A stretch of 64,000 nt of DNA, taken from positions 3,073,549 through 3,137,548 of the forward strand of contig NC_066850.1 in NCBI RefSeq assembly GCF_001640805.2, in the 5' to 3' direction. Position numbers and translations under genes: made by a program. Every line of letters starts with the position of its first letter. Within the stretch, counting starts at the first letter, position 1. This stretch comes from Lates calcarifer. Its lineage: Eukaryota; Chordata; Actinopteri; Centropomidae. The notes under the pieces were generated by a model. That model saw only the letters and a list, made by a program, of their open reading frames with translations, was not told the DNA's origin and searched no databases. Below, piece after piece: positions 23,000-35,299 of the stretch.

Positions 23000-25900
23000 G
23001 TCTCATGTAGATTTTAAACATTGTTGTGTATGGATACTGTACAGCTTCTACTCTCTTGTGCTCACTCCCTCTCTCCTTCATCCTCCCCTGCACATCTTGG
23101 CTTCCCTATGATCTTCATCAACGACTACGGCAGCAGTGCATTATACAGGTCAAGCTCACCCACCTCCCGTATCACAGCAACACCACTACCTCTCTCTTAC
23201 AGGCGCTACACACCAGGAGGAGATGCACTGAGCTCGAAACAGTAGTTATTGTTCTCACTTTTGATCATGAAATAACTCTCTCACTGCAACGCGATCATGA
23301 GGTTCATTAGTTTTTGCTTTTAGGTGCAGCCATTAGCAATCAGGCCAATGCATATAGTAATTGCAGTTTTGCCTGCTTTATGCTTGATTTGACTGCAGAT
23401 AATCTCAGAAGATGCATATACATAAGTCTGCTTAAGAGCTGTCTGCCATTGTGTTTGGATGAGTGGTTGGGGTTTATGTTTTTGCCACGACATTTCAGGT
23501 CATCACAGTTTCCATACATGCTGGATTTGACTGCTGATAATCCTCTGCTCCTATTAACCTGAAAGGTGTTAATACAGGTATTGATGCACCTTTTTCAGGA
23601 TTATGGTTTTATTAAGCTGGGTGGATTGTGGTGTATAGGGAATGTTTAATGAAAGAGGTCTGATCTCCTGGTTTAAGAGACCATCACCCCATCTTTCTAT
23701 CCTTTATTTTTTCCTTAATTGTTGTTGCCCACAGCCTGTTCTAAACCATTTTCTCCCTCATTTATTATTTGCATTTTGTAACTTAATCACAGTTATGGCG
23801 GTTGTTGTCTTTGTTTTGGATGTTAGTAATAGTATTTATTGCTGGTTCTGTCATGTCCACCATCTGCTGTGGAGATTTAAATGTCATTAACATTAGCAGA
23901 CCTCCAGCCACAGTAAATATCCTGCCATTTGCTCACAGCACTGTATTCATTTGGGCAGCGTCTGTGCCAGAAAACTTCACTTAACTGTAGCATTTTAAAG
24001 TTCAGGAAAGGCTTTAGTCACAGTTAAACAAAAAAATTTATGTGCAAGACATAAAACTTGAGATGGAAATCAAATGTTAATCAGCCATGATCCTTCTCCT
24101 TTTAAGCCTGCCTCCTCCACATAATCCTCGCAGTCTTGAAAATATGTTTTTACAAACTTTATTTTAAAACATTCAATGATGGGTAGTGAGCGTCTCAAGC
24201 AGCTAAAATTCAGCTTTATGGAAAAACTACGACCTGAAGGCCTGAGCAGGGAAACAAATCTCAGTTACCCAAGATTTGTCTTTCCCTTATGCCACCCTAT
24301 TGATCTACAGTACATTCACATTATCTAACTTTTATATTTTTTACTGTCTTTATCATCCAATGTGTAAATTCATCAGTCAATTGTGAAAGATTGATGATGA
24401 AACTATGAAGCAACCGAGCTCAGGGGAGGATGTGCAGTCTGCAGTCCAAGTGACACCTCCTCTTGTGAATTCTTCTACCTTAAAGTCAAGTGAAGAGATG
24501 ACTCAAGGAGGAATGAGGGTTTACGTCATCAAAAGGTGCAGGAGGGTGAAGTAAGAATGACTGAGCAGTTCTCACTCTAAAAGGAAGGGCCTGTAAGACC
24601 TTTGATTGCACTTTTCAAGGCTCAAATGTGCGTCTGTGTTGTGTATTCGTGAGCAGACGTGTTTCACTAATTTGAATTTTATGCATTTGTGTGCTTGAGC
24701 AATGTTCTGTGGGTATGTTCCTCATGTTAGCATGAACGGGGATATCAGTGAGGGGGGGCCCAGGACCACAGTGCACATCCCATGTATAATTCATAGCTCT
24801 GCATCGAGCCATAATCTTTGCTCGGTGCGCTAATGAAAGCTGCAGCGCTGCATTTTTACTGCATGTAAGTCAGGCTGACTAGATAATGTGGCAGGAGAGA
24901 GAACATCGCATCATGACTGGGTACACTGACTTCCCACTCCTGCTGTTGCTATTTTCTCCCTCCCAGACTCTTGCAGCCGCTTTCATCCAACAGTCCATCA
25001 CATGTCACTGGAGGCTGACGATACAACACACCAGACTTTTTACAGTTTTTAAAGCAGGAGGAGGGGGCAGACACTACCTTTAAAAACAATAAAAGTAGGA
25101 GGCTTGTGTGGCCAGGGAGAAGGAGTGTTGTAATGCAGTGGTCGGGCTGTTGTTGTCATGAACCAGCTCTAGCAGGTAGAAGGAGCGGCAGCTGACAAGC
25201 CGGCAGAGGAGTTTTCTTTTTGCTCGGCAGCAATACTTTTCACATTTCCCCATCCAGGACTGCGAACAGGGCCGACAACACCGATTCTCTCACCCCCTTT
25301 CTATTTCAAAGAATCTTGATGTTTATGTGATGGAATAATGTGCATTAGCAGGAGCGGCACATCCTCCTCCTCTCTCCTATTTCCCTCCCATTGCCCATCA
25401 ATTCCATGGGTTTGGGCTCATTGAGTGCAGTAGGGCGAGACGGATGCGCATGGTTGCGCTCAATAGCACCACACTGCTCAGCATGGGGATATTAGTGTAC
25501 TCTGCCAGACGGTTTGGATACAGTCCTCTGACCTCACTTGTAAAGAATCAGTTTTCTATCTGTCAGCCCCTCCGCATGTTTTTGTGTCCCACGTCCAGAG
25601 GTGTCCAGGCAGGGTGCATCTAGCGGCTTTAAGTGGCTGATGAACGCTGACAGCGGAGAAGACACCAAAATTATTGTCAGTCAAGTTGAGAAAAAAATGA
25701 CAGCGAGGGGACGCCTCTATAGGATGACTCACGCTGTAAACCTAAGATGGAGAAAATGAAGCAAGAGGCACAACAGCTTTTTCTGGGAAACGCATTACAG
25801 TTGCTCTCTGCAGGGTCTATTCCAGCATCACTTCATGATTTCATTTCTCTATTGACAGGGAAACCAAAGGGACATTGTTTGAATTTCAGGGGTGATTGTC

Positions 25901-26990
25901 AGTAAAACTGATCAGCAGTTTGTCCTCTCAGGAGACTGAATTTGAATTGGTAGGAATGGCTCAAGGCAGAAGACAACTGTGAGTCTTGTAGGCGTACTAC
26001 ATTAGTTTCACTCCCGGCTTCACTGTGGCTCTAAAGAAAAGTAGGCATGCATTATATGTCATCAAAAATAGCAGCACATTATTGATTTCCACCAGAGCAA
26101 ACCAACAACAATTTAAACCTTCTTATCGAATTTCAAAATATAAATTTTACTGTGTCTGTGTCTTGGACTAAGCTTATTTGACTATGGGAGATGGCCTCAT
26201 TATTACAGGCGACGGCTTTAAAGGCTTGTCTAACACCTCACCACCTGAGGTTTCCTCTCGGGTGGTTCATGTCAATCGCCTTGCTGTCTATAAGGCAGCC
26301 AGACTTCTGAGGCAGGAGCCTCCTGTCCATCGCCCACGATGAGCTCATGCATTATTCTAAGGCAAATTCCCGTTTCCATTTGAAAAGAAGGGAGGAGGCC
26401 TTGAAACACGAAGACAGCTCATGGACAGAGTCTGGTGGACTTGAAATGCAGTGAGAGATGACTGACTATTGAATTTTCCACCTCTCTCTCCGACTCTGCA
26501 TTTTGCTTCATTCTCTGTCCCTCCCACTGCGTGTTTCTTGTTTCTGCCTCAGCTTGACTTATGCCATCCTGTTTGAAAGGCTGAAATACAGAACACTCCT
26601 TTTTCAGCTAATCATGTGTTTATCTGAACTTATGTCGTGCCATGCTGCATTGACATCGGCACTTGCAATGAAAAAGAAGCTTAAAATCTAAGAAAAGCTT
26701 TAAGAAGCTGTCAAAATGCTCGAGCTTGGCTTGTGATTCAGTAACATCTTCCCTTCCAAGAATATCTCCTCAGAGCAGAGGAGAATAAAGATTGGAGTAC
26801 ATGCTGCAGAGTCATAACCTAAAAGGAGAGCAGTGCTTTTTTTCTTCTTCTTTTTTTTCTTGGTATAAATCTTTTGGAAGTCGCTGAAGGTTTTTAAAAG
26901 CACATCTGTCTGTGTTGGCACATCCCCATGAGCCAAATTACTTCAAAAGTTATGCTGCAGTATCCCATCAATTGTTGCTAATCACCATTG
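23000..26990. other. non-coding stretch
   Basis: No gene recognised. A 24-bp word resembling TGATTTGACTGCAGATAATC occurs near 23384 and again near 23522 with few changes. GC-richer, complex sequence at 25600-25760 carries a TGACTCA AP-1 core near 25725 and could be regulatory. All open frames are short and unsupported. Confidence 0.5.
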
Positions 26991-27084
26991 TCATTTTTAA
27001 GCTGAATCACTGTAGACTAAGAAAGTACATTATTTAGCTTCAAGGAAGAGTTCTACATATAAGGAAGTATGCTCATTTGTTTGG

Positions 27085-27310
27085 TTACTTCTTGTCACGT
27101 GTAAGAAGATTGATACCACTCTCGTGTCTATATGTCAGATATGGAGCTAGGACCAGGAAGGAGTTAGCTTAAGACAGGACGCAGGGGGAAACAAGAAGCT
27201 TGACCCTGTCCAAAAGTTTATTTTTTTAAATAAGAAAATTTAAACAAAAATCAGAAATTCAGCCAACTACCTCTAAAACTCAATAATTCAAACTTTGCCT
27301 AAAATGTTCA
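27085..27310 (+). repeat. dispersed repeat, family C, copy 1
   Basis: GAAGATTGATACCACTCTCG, then GTCAGATATGGAGCTAGGAC, TTAGCTTAAGACAGGACGCA, GGGGGAAACA and CCTGTCCAAAAG follow, in order, a repeat that I know to be abundant in fish genomes (a block around GGAGCTA, AGCTTAG and GGGGGAAACA). It is truncated and diverged. Confidence 0.7.
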
Positions 27311-27414
27311 GTGGAAACCTCAGGAGGTCAAAGAATGACTACCTCAGACAACAAGGAAAAGACATTTAAACATAAAATAAATTGTAAAAGTTATTAGTTT
27401 CCTTTAAAAAAAAA

Positions 27415-27600
27415 AAGTTAATAATTGACATTTTGGGATTTTCATTTGCTTTGCTGAGAATAGCCTACTTATCTGTCCGTTCAATGTGAAACTAAAACCA
27501 GGGGATGTTAGCCTAGCTAGACATAAAAACAAGAGGAGGAAACCGTGAGCCTGGGCTAAAAGAAAGTGCCTAACGTCCAATAAAAACACAGTTTGTCATT
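27415..27600 (+). repeat. dispersed repeat, family C, copy 2
   Basis: ACATTTTGGGATTTTCATTT, GCTTTGCTGAGAATAGCC, TTAGCCTAGCTAGACATAAA and AGCCTGGGC represent the same family in the same orientation as the copy 100 bp upstream. The two may be an old tandem pair or one element split by a later change. Confidence 0.6.
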
Positions 27601-28009
27601 CTTACATTTTGGTGTATATAACTGTAATTACTTATTACAGCTATGCTTTCATTGTTCCTGTTATATTAGTGAGGCTAACTGCTAAGCTAACTGCCTCCTG
27701 GCTGTAGTTTTCTATAACAGACAGGTATGAACTCAAAGAAGAGCACTTCACAAAATGTCAATGTATTCTTGAATTGTTAGTTTTAAATGTAAAAAATAGA
27801 GAGGCTAATCATTATCTTGATTTGTTTGACATTTAATTCCATATGTAATGATGCAGATGTAATGCCGAGCACCATATAGTGTAAATTACTTTGTTCTTTA
27901 AAGTGTTCAGTGTTTCCCTTCCTGAGGTTTCCACCAGCCATTTTAGGCCAGGTATTTTGAGCTGCACACAGAGAGAGAACCTGACCTGATCACGGTGACC
28001 CACTGGTTC

Positions 28010-28300
28010 CTCTGTTTCTGCAGCGCTTCGTGGGATACTCAGTCCCTGCAGCAGCTGTGTTCCAATTAGAGAGCCCTGACTTATGTGGCCTGTATTAGCA
28101 TTTCATTTAGGCTCCCCTGCTCCTCACTTGGCTCCCGCGGTTGTGGTGGTCCACCACAAACTGTCACCGGCTCGGACCGCTTGGCTGAGACTGCCCACCA
28201 ATCCCACTAATTGACTCCTGATCTTCCCACAGCGCACAGGTGAGCCCACACCGCATTAGCTTGGATTTAATGCACAATATGGAGTGGAATATCATCTTAA
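28010..28300. promoter_or_regulatory. candidate regulatory block with palindromic RUNX-type sites
   Basis: The 19-bp sequence TTGTGGTGGTCCACCACAA (28141-28159) is a perfect palindrome apart from its central base and places TGTGGT cores, the RUNX-family recognition word, on both strands. The flanks hold CTAATTGACTCC and GCATTAGCTTGGATTTAATG. A CACAG/GTGAGC junction at about 28237 resembles a splice donor but no coding exon precedes it. Confidence 0.3.
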
Positions 28301-28532
28301 CTTCTCAGGTCTTCCCCGCTACTGGTGGGGATAAAAAGAAGAGCAGGCCTGTGGTAAACTGAAACGACGCCAACGAGAGCGCGGGTGGAGGTTATTTACG
28401 AAGTTAACCTGCAAGGCTTTTGACTGTTATTCTTTATTCCTATCACTACAACGGACGTGGGATCTTAATGGCAAAATTCTGTTCTTAATACTTTTGTAAC
28501 AACAAAGAAGTAGCTCAATATGGTATTTTAAA

Positions 28533-28558
28533 GCAAGATAAGCAAGATAAGCAAGATA
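28533..28558. repeat. short tandem GCAAGATAA repeat
   Basis: Three copies of a 9-bp unit, GCAAGATAA, in direct succession. Confidence 0.8.
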
Positions 28559-28559
28559 A

Positions 28560-30400
28560 AATCATCTACCACATGTTCTTTATACCTCGTGTGAACATTA
28601 AGGGTGTTGTGCTGCTGGCCGTGACTGCAGAGAGGTGTCCTGCAGAGAACAAGAGATTCCTCTAATAACTGTTTGCCTGGGGCGAAGGCTGCAGAGGTTC
28701 CAAGCACTGCAGTCTTATCTCTAGGAAACATGCCCATGTGTGTCACATGAGCACACACATTACATACATGTGAATTCTCCAGGATGCACACACACAGGAA
28801 AAACAGCAATATATTCCCCGAGCAGCTGAGATATTCAAAGAGACGTAGATATATACAGGCAGCACTCACTGTGTGTGCACTGAATTATCTAAAGCATTCA
28901 AATAATATAATACGCTACCTTTTTTATATAAAGTGAATCCCTGGGCTGCCATTGTTGAGAGGATTTTGATTCCTAAGTTTATTTCCCAGGCTGCTGCAGG
29001 ATATCAAAAGATTCGAAAAGATCTTGGAGAAATAATATATATTGCATAATAGGGCATGACTTGATTTCCATTTTGGTTTACATAAGTTATTGAAAAATGA
29101 GTTAATAACAGAGGAGAAGTTCACAGCATCAAGCCACTGGGTATCAAAGCAGGGACTGTTTTCTTCTCTCATTTAATTAGTGGGGTTTCAAACCAACTGT
29201 TTCACAAAACAGCTGGTTTTATTTTTCAAACGATGACATGGCACCTTGTGGAATTGCCTATGGCCTATCAATTAGAACAAGAATAACACAACCAAATATT
29301 AGATACTGTGGCATCTGTAATATAGCATTGAAAAATAAAATGCTTTCTCAGTCTTACAAATGAATTGTGGGAAGAAGCAAACCAGTGGTTCTGCACATTT
29401 TAGCCTATGAAAAATTCCATATTCCAACATAAATCAACTTTTTAAACTGAAACTTGAGCGTGTCTATATTTAAACAATAAGAATAAGGCAAGTTTCTGTG
29501 CTGGAATGAAGAAACAACCTAGTTTGATTTTTGAACAAGCCAATTTGCATCAGCAGGATTTTTTACTTGTTTAAAACCTGAAAGGCTTCACAACAGACAC
29601 GACTGACTTAATGAGAAGATTTTTGTGGATATAAATCACATATTCTGTGTGTTACAGTGTTAATGTTTGGATGCATATTTCCCGCAGCTGGTTTACATTT
29701 AGTTTTGTAGAATATGATCGTCAACAGTTGAAATCTTTTTGTTGCATGGTAATAAAGTTCATGCGCAGACTGATTTGAAAAGTTCAACGACTCAAGCAAG
29801 TTTCAAGAATATTCTGATGCATTTTATGGAAATTAATGAAAAACAGTTGCTGCATGAACGAATTAGGAAATCTAGAAGAAAGAGGACTTTTATGTTCACC
29901 ACCAAGAACCAAGTGCTCAACTGGAATATCCTTCTATTACAGCAGTTTTATACACAACAAACACGATTAGCAGTCACAGCAGTGCTGATTAGATCAGCTC
30001 TCCTGCAGTGGACTGGGATCAGTTAGTGTTACAATAGTGAGTAGTCAAAGTGACTGGTCAGAATTTATTCTTGTTTTTCTGTTGTGTGTATAAAGTACAG
30101 TGTCTATAGATGTGTTTCTTTTTAAAGCACAGGGTGCACAGAGGAGATTCATATTATCTCAGTGCACTATTACACTATTATATAGTGTTTTATAAACTAG
30201 CTTTCAGGCCAACAAAGGCACAAAAAAATCACTTCTAACAAAGCCAATAATATTAATAACAATGATCATTGTACCAATAAATCAGGGTTGGGAGCTCTTG
30301 GAATTTTCCTTATGAAATGAAAGCAAAAATGGAATGAACGAAGAAAAACAAAAGAAGGGAAAACCATCTTTAGTATTGAAGCTAAAACATGCAAAAATAC
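28560..30400. other. non-coding stretch
   Basis: AT-rich sequence without a recognised gene. The 113-codon minus-strand frame at 28528-28869 ends in the repeated ATAA tract and is not protein-like. The 95-codon plus frame at 29739-30026 is isolated. Confidence 0.5.
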
Positions 30401-30404
30401 TGGT

Positions 30405-30890
30405 ATGATCCTTCAACTGCCAGATTTAACATTTCAGAACCTGCTCTTGAACACTTGTCGAATGATATCAAACACCGACTTTAGAATGATTTTGTTATTT
30501 GATGTGAATTCAAATTACGTTTGGATTGACGCTGCAAAATTGTGTGTTGCTCCCGAGCTCCGAAGCTTCCCAAACCACAGTACATATTTATCTCCGCCTC
30601 TGTCTTACAACGCCTCCCCAAAGCTGTGGCTGTCCAAGTTTTTGTTGCGTCCGCCAGACACCCTGACAAGAAATGGATTGCGGTGCTTTCCCGCCCCAGT
30701 AAACAGGCTTCCTGCTTGTGAAGGTATAGATGGGTTTGATATAGGATGCTGTTTAACCCAGAAACGACGCCACGGCCCCCGGGACGGCCCATTCCTCACA
30801 CTGCACATCCATCATGTAGGGCAATCGAATGAATGGGATACAGGGCTTCCCCCAGGGAGAGGCTGGGAGAAAAGGAGAGAGGAGATGTAG
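30405..30890 (+). other. 161-codon open frame in complex sequence, probably not coding
   Basis: An ATG-to-stop frame of 161 codons covers GC-balanced sequence (30520-30840) with no repeats. No domain, signal peptide or splice structure is apparent, and minus-strand frames also remain open across the same bases, which suggests CpG and GC content rather than coding. A conserved regulatory element is an equally good reading. Confidence 0.25.
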
Positions 30891-31469
30891 AGGGAGTGAG
30901 AGGAGAAGAGGGTGTCAGATTTCACCCATGCATGTGGGTGGAGGTAACAATAGGCCCGCCTACCACATTTTCCCACTTACGGTGTTCAATTTTTAACGGC
31001 CTCTTTTGTCAGGCTCCATCATGTTCTGACTGTTAAACAGGAGAGAGAAGATCCGTGGGGAAGCTAGGTGAAGCACTGGGGAAATCTTCTGTTTAGGCTT
31101 GAAACACAGGATCTAGATTGGTGTAGTCATGCTGGATTGGCGGTGGCTGTGAGGAATCTTCTGTGTTTACCCGCTCATTTTGATGTGCCAGACCTTGTAA
31201 CAGCTTTTAGGTGCCACAAACCCCACCGGAACTATATTAAAAAGCACACAACAGCGCTTTGCCCATCACAGCGTGACAGCCACATACTTATCAAGTCTGT
31301 GTACCTTGAGCAGAGGAGCTGAGCCTGAGAATCATTAAAAAGTCACCTCTAAATTCACTACTTTCACACTAATCACTAAAGCAGAGCTGACATTTAAATT
31401 CCTTTGTTTTCTTCCAAAGAAATCAGCATGGTATTTTTATGACTTGAGTACTTCCTTGGTCGGGGGGGC

Positions 31470-32515
31470 ATGATATTTGATGAACCTTCAGTGACAGTGA
31501 CAGCCTCTAAACACTTCTTGTAGCCATCTAGAGGCTTTGTTGCACCCGTTCGCAGGTATTTTCTGCCTCTCTTCCACTGCTATTCATCCAAGCTCTTTTA
31601 AGATTGCAGGAGTTTTTTTATGCGACGGCGGGCTCCAGCTCTCTTCAAAGGTTTTCAATGGGATCTAGGTCAGGACTCAATGGTGGCCACTTTTAAACAA
31701 TCCATCTTTTCCTTTTCAGTCATTCTTTTGTGCTGCTGGATGTCTGCTTTGAGTCCTACTGAAAGACCCGAGACCTTCACCTCAATGCTAGAGAAAACAT
31801 TTTCGCCCAAATATGCCATGGTAATCTTCTGATTTCCTTTGATTCGCTCAGTGCCTCCAGCACCAGAAGCAGGAAAACAGGCCTACAGCATGAGAGAACC
31901 TCCATCATGTTTTACTGTAGGTACTGCTCTTTTCCTTAGGGGCTTCACTTAATCGCCTATAAACAAAGTGATGCAGTTTCATCTCTCCATACAACATTTT
32001 CCCAGAAAGACGAAAAGCGTTTGTGAACACTAGTCTTGCCTTTTTGTTTCGTCTTTCAGTGATCGTGTCCTCTTTGGTCTTCACCATTGGATCTCTACTT
32101 CCACAATCTGCACAGACCTTCACAGACTTCTCTCACTAACACAACGTCCCGGAAACTTCTTGAAAACATTATAAACGGGTCTTTGGTGATGTTGTTGTTG
32201 CCTTTGGAATTGTTGTTTTTCAACAATAGAATTTCTGATGCTCTTCTCCATCGTGGAAAAGAAATAATCGGTCCCTTTCTGTGCAGTAAAACCATCATTC
32301 ATTGGTTAATTCAGGTTATGAGAGTCTGATTAGTTTGAGGTACTAATTTAAAGGGGTGCCAATAATTATGTGTGGTATACATATTTTACCATATGAAAGC
32401 AATTTTGTTGTTGATCAGTAACTCTGGACATGCCATTAAGTATTCTGACTGTATGAAATTGGTCAATTCTGTACTGTCAGTTCAGAGATGCCAATAATTT
32501 TGATCAGGCTCATTA
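31470..32515 (-). pseudogene. degenerate Tc1/mariner transposon, minus strand
   Basis: Read on the minus strand, one frame gives LSPDLDPIENLLKRA (about 31637-31681), the SPDLNPIENLW block that carries the third catalytic acidic residue of the DD34E Tc1 transposases. The frame continues as RRRIKKLLQS before a stop. Other frames give KHDGGSLMLWACFPASGAG (about 31850-31910), the block near the second catalytic region, and an N-terminal part near 32120-32302. Frames shift and stop codons interrupt, so no protein can be made. The stretch between the MLWACF and SPDLDPIEN blocks does not show the usual DNDPKH motif. Flanking words GGTGCCAATAATTATG (32355) and ATGCCAATAATTTTG (32489) are typical of Tc1 end regions. 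Clean terminal inverted repeats were not found, so the limits are approximate. Confidence 0.85.
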
Positions 32516-32689
32516 AAAAATGGAAACTTATGTACAACAGAGTGAGGAGAATCCACATTTTAATTTGGTGTCTTTGTCTCTAACTGCTTCCTTACTGGAA
32601 TTAGAATAGTCATCTCAAAATGTAATATTCCTACTCATCAGAAAAGTTATTAAAAACACACATTTTATTGGACAGGTGACATCTCACTC

Positions 32690-32860
32690 CAGGAGGGAGC
32701 GACTGTAATAGCTCATCTGATTGGCTGAGACATTAATTATGCACTTGGCTTCCCTTGACCGTCTCCGTGTCCCCCTCGGTCCCGACTCTCCGCTGAGTGC
32801 TCATTAGTGAAATGGATTACTAATGGATTATTAATCTAAGAGGAGGGAGTCCACGGCGAC
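32690..32860. promoter_or_regulatory. candidate enhancer with paired GGATTA sites
   Basis: GGATTA, the OTX/PITX-class core, occurs at 32814-32819 and 32825-32830, 11 bp apart (one helical turn), with TCATTAG and TTAATC nearby. Upstream, GGCTGAGACATTAATTATGC adds further homeodomain cores. The sequence is complex and repeat-free until the CA tract at 32903. Function is inferred from motif density. Confidence 0.35.
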
Positions 32861-32899
32861 CCAGCTCTGAACACCTGGAAACCAAACAGTAAATAGCAG

Positions 32900-32902
<3 letters not shown>

Positions 32903-32932
<30 letters not shown>
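32903..32932. repeat. (AC)n microsatellite
   Basis: Fifteen AC units, separated by 48 bp from a second CA tract. Confidence 0.97.
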
Positions 32933-32934
<2 letters not shown>

Positions 32935-32980
32935 AGAAAAGTACAGTGCATAAACACAAACACACCCCCATCAGCATATT

Positions 32981-33004
32981 CACACACACACACACACACA
33001 CACA
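32981..33004. repeat. (CA)n microsatellite
   Basis: Twelve CA units, then a diverged CATACATGCATACACA tail. Confidence 0.97.
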
Positions 33005-33049
33005 TACATGCATACACAGTTGCTGGGCGTTAGTTACAAGTCTTTTAGG

Positions 33050-33340
33050 ACAAAAATAGCTTGACCGTTTGATTTATTGTTGGCCCAGTAAATATAACGG
33101 ATACATCTAATTAGCCGTAATTAATTGTTGCACCATCTTTGTTTCTCCAGGTTTTGGCCTCCAAATGTACGGCCTCTGCTATGTCCTCTCCTCCTATCCT
33201 TACCACCGGCAAACAAATGGTGCTGCACGCCGAACCACACACAAGACATAACATATATCTTTTTGCTGTAGCCGAGGCACCATTACGTTTGCTTTTGTCA
33301 CCTAATTATTTCTCAGGAGAGGCAATTAGCCACCACACAG
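33050..33340. promoter_or_regulatory. candidate enhancer with clustered TAAT cores
   Basis: CTAATTAGCCGTAATTAATTG (33109-33129) packs several TAATTA/TTAATT homeodomain cores. Further on come CCTAATTATTTCTCAGG and GGCAATTAGCC. The open frame 33139-33504 crosses this block into CA-rich simple sequence and has no protein-like features. Confidence 0.35.
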
Positions 33341-33344
33341 CAGC

Positions 33345-34930
33345 TAAGGCTGCACGATTTGAAACATGCTACACACAGGCACGGCGTACGCATGCATGCA
33401 TACACAGGTATGCACAAACACACTTAAGGCATGCAAACACACACCTACATGAGGTTCACACATGTTGCAAAGCAGTAACACATGCATACACGTACCAGGC
33501 ATAATCACTCAGGAGCTCAAGTCCAGGGAGAGCACAGTGCACTTCACAGATAAAAGAATCTCGAAAACAAACCAAGGAGTTCAAATTTAGACAGTTAATT
33601 TAATCAGATAAATGTTTTTATTATTATTTTATATGCAGCGCAAATCCATAAATATAAATCTATGTACGTATTCTCCATATCAAAGACAGACTTCAAAAGA
33701 AAAGAAGCCTTAGCATGTCCATTTGGGGTTTGTTCTTTTAAAAATAATCACTGCCCTAAGTAAAACTATCACAAAGGAAAAGTGGAAAAAGACACGAGAA
33801 AGTGCTTCATTGTGTAAAAACTGCCGACTTTGTGTTAAGGGAAGTTGGCGACTTGCTCTCTGAGACAATGGGCCTAAAGACCGACAGCACCTTATTTGTG
33901 TTTTTGCCCTGAATAAATCGAGTCAACCAGGCCTGAACTTCACCTACATACAGTCGGAGCTGCTCAGCTACTTGCAGGGATGTCACTTTTAATCAGAGGC
34001 CGAGTTCCAAACAGGATCGAAACAGATCCAGTAACAAACTGATATGAAGTCTAAGTTTGACTGTGTTCTTCATTAAATATGAAGTGAACTCTGACAGACT
34101 CGTTGGTAATAACTCTTACAAACACCTCAGAGGACTTTGCTCTCTGAGACTCTGTTAATCCCAAACAGCACTGTTTGTCCCACTTAAGCGACGCCGTCAT
34201 TATTTTATTAAAAATTTTGTCCGCATGACGTACATGACATTTATTTCCTGAATGATCTTATTACTGAGAAATGGCTCAATCTTCTACTTCTTCTTTTCCG
34301 ACTGTTACTGTCTTGGGAGCTGATTAATTCAGTTGGCTTCTCCACGTCTAGCTGAGATACAAGTTTAGAAAGATACGCGGGAGGTCTACAGCTCTCCATT
34401 TTCTCTGATTGCTTATAAAGGTCTCCCTCTCGCCGCCGCTATCCTGGCCAAGATACGTGGCCAAGATAATTTGGCACTCGCACGCTGCTACGTTACGAGC
34501 ACGTAGCAGGGTACATGCTGACAGCCTCCCGGTACACTTAATTTGGCTTAACCCACACAGGCAAACACACACTCCAGCGAATCCCACCCCCCCAATACTC
34601 CACACACAATGCTGATTATTAGGACTCTGTTTTAGGGATGCAAGGGAGAGCAGATAAAGAATTTGAATTCCTGGCAGGACTATCAGTAAAGGTTATTAAG
34701 CCGTTGTTGATGCATCCATTTGTCGTGGCTGTATCCAGCAGTGTGACATTTATCAAGTATGTCCAGCTAAATGTCACAGAGAGAGGTAGCTCGCTGTCCT
34801 GTCCCTAATTAGGACCCTGAAAGTCATACTGAAAGTCCCTCTCATCCACTCCTCTACTTCGGGACAACATTGATCTCTTTCTCTTCCCCTTTCTCACTCT
34901 CGCCTCTATTTCCTGCAACCCCCCTCCGAC
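33345..34930. other. non-coding stretch
   Basis: No recognised gene. The left part (33360-33500) is a degenerate CA/GCATAC-rich simple region. The rest is unique sequence with short unsupported frames. Confidence 0.5.
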
Positions 34931-34952
34931 TTTTTTTTTTTTTTTTTTTTTT
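34931..34952. repeat. poly-T tract
   Basis: Twenty-two T in a row inside a pyrimidine-rich segment; no transposon end is recognised beside it. Confidence 0.95.
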
Positions 34953-35183
34953 CCCCTTCTCTGGCATAACGGGGAGTGCATGTTAAGCAAACTTTGGGGT
35001 TTAACAATTGATTCTGAGATGGGGATAAAGCGCAGACAAATGGGGAGGGATGTAGGCCATCCGTCACGGACACAGGACTCATTGTTTGCAGATTTTAACC
35101 TATGGGAGAGCTAGCTTCTTCCCCAGTGGGCTCCACAAATCATAGGCAGGCAGGGGAGTGCTGCACAGTAGGCAGGCCTGGCC

Positions 35184-35293
35184 TGGGAATAGCCTGAAAG
35201 CAGGACGAAGACTCAGCTGTAGTGAACAAAATGCCTAGCTTGTACTACTCGCTCCCTCTCCCCCGCTCACCAGCCCCAGTTTTACTGGCCAGA
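35184..35293 (+). repeat. local duplication, copy 1
   Basis: CTGAAAGCAGGACGAAG followed by CTCAGCTGTAGTGAACAAA and AGCTTGTACTACTCGC recurs about 1.26 kb downstream (36447-36560) in the same orientation and order. Identity over the best 70 bp is roughly 85% by eye. The block contains no frame and is not a simple repeat; it may be a duplicated regulatory element or a small repeat of unknown family. Confidence 0.75.
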
Positions 35294-35299
35294 CTCAGA

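Noticed and set aside
28225..28245. CACAG/GTGAGC splice-donor-like junction
   Set aside because: No open coding segment with a matching acceptor precedes it.
30405..30890. 161-codon plus-strand frame
   Set aside because: No recognisable protein feature, and minus-strand frames are open over the same bases. Kept only as a low-confidence feature because the underlying sequence looks complex.
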